DNA of 64,000 nt from Sphingopyxis sp. YF1 (GTDB lineage Bacteria > Pseudomonadota > Alphaproteobacteria > Sphingomonadales > Sphingomonadaceae): positions 930,001 to 994,000 of the forward strand of contig NZ_CP033204.1 of assembly GCF_022701295.1 (NCBI RefSeq), given 5' to 3'. The notes below the pieces were generated by a model. That model did not search any database. It had not been told where the DNA came from and saw only the letters and a list, made by a program, of their open reading frames with translations. Both the position numbers and the translations under genes were made by a program. Within the stretch, counting starts at the first letter, position 1. Each line of letters opens with the position of its first letter. Shown piece after piece: positions 62,301 to 64,000 of this stretch.

Positions 62301-64000
62301 CTTGGCTTCGGCGTCGCCCCAGAGCGCGGCGAGCCGCCGGCCCGCCGCGATCAACTCGGCGGCGCGCTCCGCATCGGACGACCAGAGCGGATCGCTCATC
62401 GCCGCAAGATCGGTGCCCGCGGGGATCGGGGTCACGGACAGCTCGCCGAGTGCGACGGTGAGATCCGAGAAGAGCGAAGCCTCGTCGGTGCCAAGTTCGC
62501 GCGCCGCGACGCCCGCGACCGATCGCACGCGCGCGAGCGCCTCCGCGGCGATCCGGATCCGCGCGCCGAGCGCTTCGCGTTCGACGGGATCGAGCGGCCC
62601 GCAGTGAACGCCGATCCAGGGATCCGCGGCCGGCTCGCCCAGCGCCTTCGCGCGCTCGGCGACTTCCGCCGCAAGCGCCTGAACCTCGGCGGCGCGCTGC
62701 CGCGACCAGCTTTCGGCCTTATCCAGCGGATAGGCTGCCATGCCCACACGGTCCCCCACGGACGCGAGACGTCCTAGGATCGCGTGAGGCGAGAGCTCGG
62801 AGGGTGCGAGCGGCGTGTGGAGACGGGCGGCGAAGCGATTGAGATCGTCGCCCGTCGCCCCGAGCTTGTCGACAACGGTGAGGTCGCCGCGCGCGCCGCG
62901 ATGCTGGGCATCGCGGGTGCGCTTGAGCTCTTCGAGGAGCGAGCGCTTGTTCGCCTTGTTGGAGTGAAGCTCGAGCGTCAGCGGCCCGAGCCCGACCTGC
63001 TGGAGCCGGCGGTGGACGACTTCGAGCGCCGCCATCTTCTCGGCGACGAACAGCACTTTCTTGCCGCGCGCGACGGCGGCGGCGATGATGTTGGTGATGG
63101 TCTGCGACTTGCCGGTTCCGGGCGGCCCCTTGACGACGAGCGACCGCCCGCCGGCGGCCTCGGCGATGACCACGGTCTGCGAACTGTCGGCATCGACGAC
63201 ATGATGAAGTTCGATCGGACGAATGGCGTCGTCGATCCGGACGTCGTCGGCGACGATCGGCTCGGTCGCGGGAAAGCCGTCGCGCAGCAGTGCGGCGATG
63301 GTCGCCTTCGCGTCGATTGCGCCGTCCGCCGGCCAATTGTCGGGATCGAGATCGCGGTACATCAGGAATTTGGAGAAGGAAAAGAAGCCGAGGACCATGG
63401 CGTCGGGCAGCACTTCCCAGCGCGCCTGGCTCGACACTGTAGCAGCGACCCGCGCGCAGTAGGCGGCGAGATCGACTTCGTCCTCGTCCTTGAAATCCTC
63501 GATGGCGAGCCCGAACTCGACCCTCATCTTCGCCTGCAGCGTGAGGTTCGGCGACGGGGGTTCGTCGCGCCCCTTGAGCTTGAACCGGTCGGCCGCGCTG
63601 CTGCGATCGAGGCGGACGGGCAGCAGCACGAGCGGGGCGTGGCGCGCGATGTCCGAGGTGTCGCTGTCGTACCAGCGCAGCAACCCGATCGCGAGGTAGA
63701 GTATATTGACTCCCTGCTCCTGTTCGAGAGTCTGGGCGTCGTACCAGATGTCGAAGAGCCGCTTCTGCAGCCCTTCGGAGGTGAGGCGCGTCTGGAGGCG
63801 GAGATCGCTGTGCCGCCCCGCGACGCCGCGCGCATCGACGACATCCTCGTCGGGCTGCGGGATGCCGCCGGTGACATCGTCGTCGGGATCGAGTTCGGCG
63901 CGCTCTTCCTCACTGAGCTTGACGCCGGGGAGAAAGCTCAGGGCCTTGCCGTCATCGAGGAGCCTGAACACCTCGGTCGATTTCTCGTCGACGATTTCAA
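59373..64000 (-). CDS. DUF4011 / SF1 helicase / Vsr-like nuclease / DUF3320 protein (5' end beyond window)
   Basis: At least 1,542 residues are visible; the frame stays open to the right edge, so the true start is outside. Order: a DUF4011-like region (LYLAIGLLRWYDSDTSDIA to ADRFKLKG, about 63.5-63.8 kb), SF1/UPF1-type helicase with Walker A GPPGTGKSQT (about 63.11 kb), Walker B VMDEASQIEP with GDEKQLPPT (about 61.2 kb), and motifs SWHYRSKHQ, IQGDERDIIFI and LNVLISRAK. Then a Vsr/MTES_1575-like nuclease (VDLAISD, ECDGAQYHSSRSARDRDRLR, about 60.1-60.3 kb) and a C-terminal DUF3320 domain. Such giants occur in defence and DNA-repair neighbourhoods. First visible gene of the three-gene operon. 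Confidence 0.9.
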   Translation of the reverse strand, partial: EIVDEKSTEVFRLLDDGKALSFLPGVKLSEEERAELDPDDDVTGGIPQPDEDVVDARGVAGRHSDLRLQTRLTSEGLQKRLFDIWYDAQTLEQEQGVNILYLAIGLLRWYDSDTSDIARHAPLVLLPVRLDRSSAADRFKLKGRDEPPSPNLTLQAKMRVEFGLAIEDFKDEDEVDLAAYCARVAATVSSQARWEVLPDAMVLGFFSFSKFLMYRDLDPDNWPADGAIDAKATIAALLRDGFPATEPIVADDVRIDDAIRPIELHHVVDADSSQTVVIAEAAGGRSLVVKGPPGTGKSQTITNIIAAAVARGKKVLFVAEKMAALEVVHRRLQQVGLGPLTLELHSNKANKRSLLEELKRTRDAQHRGARGDLTVVDKLGATGDDLNRFAARLHTPLAPSELSPHAILGRLASVGDRVGMAAYPLDKAESWSRQRAAEVQALAAEVAERAKALGEPAADPWIGVHCGPLDPVEREALGARIRIAAEALARVRSVAGVAARELGTDEASLFSDLTVALGELSVTPIPAGTDLAAMSDPLWSSDAERAAELIAAGRRLAALWGDAEAKVNAAGLGADWSAIRLAVVTKGASLFRILDSNYRAQLALLRSYLKTELPGSQDERIALIDEAVEAQAARTAFEKASATGAMFGSAWKGERSDWDRLEAVHAWRVRHEGQPGSIWSRLAAGADIDSIEDARTDLAVQLPNLDASLRDLFGHLHLDLKRSFGAEALSGTGLDRLAARLEGWSVNLEGLSRWTAFHARARALADAGGASLVAALLDGAVAPGELPGAYAHAYAEVLRVALFEAWPELRGFDGDHHNAMVGDFRQLDRARIALAQEQIVATHAAGRPSGAAGIGPLGILNAEIAKKRRHAPIRILLDKAGPAIQQLKPVFMMSPLSVAQFLKPGAIEFDILVMDEASQIEPVDALGAIARAGQLVVVGDEKQLPPTAFFKKLTGEDDGEEIDEGIPIEAKDAESILELCLAKGVPSRMLSWHYRSKHQSLIAVSNREFYENKLFIVPSPYDAVAGMGLKFNLLKDAHYDRGGTRTNIREARHVAEAVIRHAREHRGQSLGVATFSVAQRQAILKELELLRRENPDVEEFFLGGGAEPFFVKNLENIQGDERDIIFISVGYGKTEQGYLAHAFGPLSGEGGERRLNVLISRAKLRCEIFCNFTGADIDLERTKARGVAALKLFLTFAETGHFGMGEVSGEDFDSEFEIQVCERLQALGYDVKRQIGASGFRVDLAISDPEKPGRFLLGIECDGAQYHSSRSARDRDRLRQQVLEAHNWIIHRVWSADWYLRPQAELAKIEAAVAGAKAEWAARDEEGYRAPPAVPVSFETETVGDTDIVTAIVGDRPRHEVRPSAYVEADFPVMRASEPHETSLALMADYVAKIVEIESPIHGDEVAARIRMLWGLARAGSRIRGHVDRALGVAIRKGMIVGGPFYVWPGKPLVVRDRSGVTSPTLRKPEMLPPAEIRQAVLDIVNANYGAGRHDLVLAVSRSFGFLSTSAQLRAVIEAAIDRTLESGDLEDRGDLLVLVK

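Larger units (their letters stand above)
55259..64000. mobile_element. Putative tRNA-Lys-associated genomic island (left end)
   Basis: The tRNA-Lys 3' fragment has its CCA end to the left, so the element should lie to the right, with the intact tRNA gene (minus strand) and an integrase expected beyond base 64000. The stretch 55304-55590 is clearly AT-richer than its surroundings. The three genes that follow look like an accessory DNA-processing or defence set. No integrase or transposase is in the window, so the extent is open. Confidence 0.55.

Overview
The window is about 65% GC and densely packed. It looks like a sphingomonad (Alphaproteobacteria, Sphingopyxis/Novosphingobium type). The gene order pyrE-pdxJ-acpS-lepB, the coxB-ctaD-ctaB-(small ORF)-ctaG-ctaE-DUF983-SURF1-thrC run, the many TonB-dependent receptors and sulfatases, and the frequent GTG/TTG starts all point that way. 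The organism is inferred from content, not from a search.

Layout. 1-6 kb: the 3' part of a PAS-GGDEF-EAL-PilZ c-di-GMP protein; a secreted amidohydrolase; an RcnB-type protein with six EF-hand-like 12-residue repeats; an orphan 2Fe-2S subunit of the xanthine-dehydrogenase family; a class II aldolase-like protein. 6-9.9 kb: a YadA-type trimeric autotransporter, a small exported protein, rpsU and a membrane-anchored FKBP, punctuated by very strong terminator hairpins. 10-13.6 kb (minus strand): the housekeeping operon pyrE-pdxJ-acpS-lepB plus an AI-2E family permease. 13.9-22.6 kb (plus strand): the aa3-type cytochrome c oxidase operon with its assembly factors, then thrC and a methyltransferase. 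A perfect terminator-like hairpin lies inside the start of the DUF983 gene. 22.8-23.8 kb: a PRC-barrel protein with a possible general-stress (EcfG) promoter, and a membrane protein.

23.9-33.9 kb: a catabolic cluster with two thiolase-like enzymes, an acyl-CoA ligase, a carotenoid-cleavage-type dioxygenase and a nitronate-monooxygenase-like flavoprotein, divergent from a TonB receptor and followed by a regulator with two fused HxlR domains. 33.9-38.2 kb: two sulfatases flanking a TetR regulator; both sulfatase promoters carry the same TGRCA-N7-TGTCA dyad. 38.3-40.2 kb: a Leu/Phe/Val dehydrogenase with a small ACT-like partner, divergent from an Lrp regulator.

40.3-55.2 kb: a long plus-strand run that reads as one peptide and amino-acid scavenging pathway. 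It holds a LysR regulator, a DmpA-type N-terminal-nucleophile peptidase, a D-amino-acid-oxidase-like flavoprotein, an exported isoaspartyl peptidase, a TonB receptor, an exported alpha/beta hydrolase, an amino-acid:cation symporter, an exported M20 peptidase, a CapA-like metallophosphatase, a D-serine dehydratase-like PLP enzyme and RidA. An identical palindrome architecture, TATAGA-N5-TCTATA, occurs before the DmpA gene and again in the 711-bp gap before the TonB receptor. This suggests a LysR regulon for peptides with D-, beta- or isoaspartyl linkages.

55.26-64 kb: a 45-nt fragment of the 3' half of a tRNA-Lys(CTT) gene marks what looks like one end of an integrated island. Beyond it, an AT-richer stretch leads into three tightly packed minus-strand genes: a DUF4011/SF1-helicase/Vsr-like-nuclease/DUF3320 giant (cut by the window edge), an SbcD/YhaO-like metallophosphoesterase and a YhaN/SbcC-like ATPase. 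The set resembles a DNA-processing or antiphage module.
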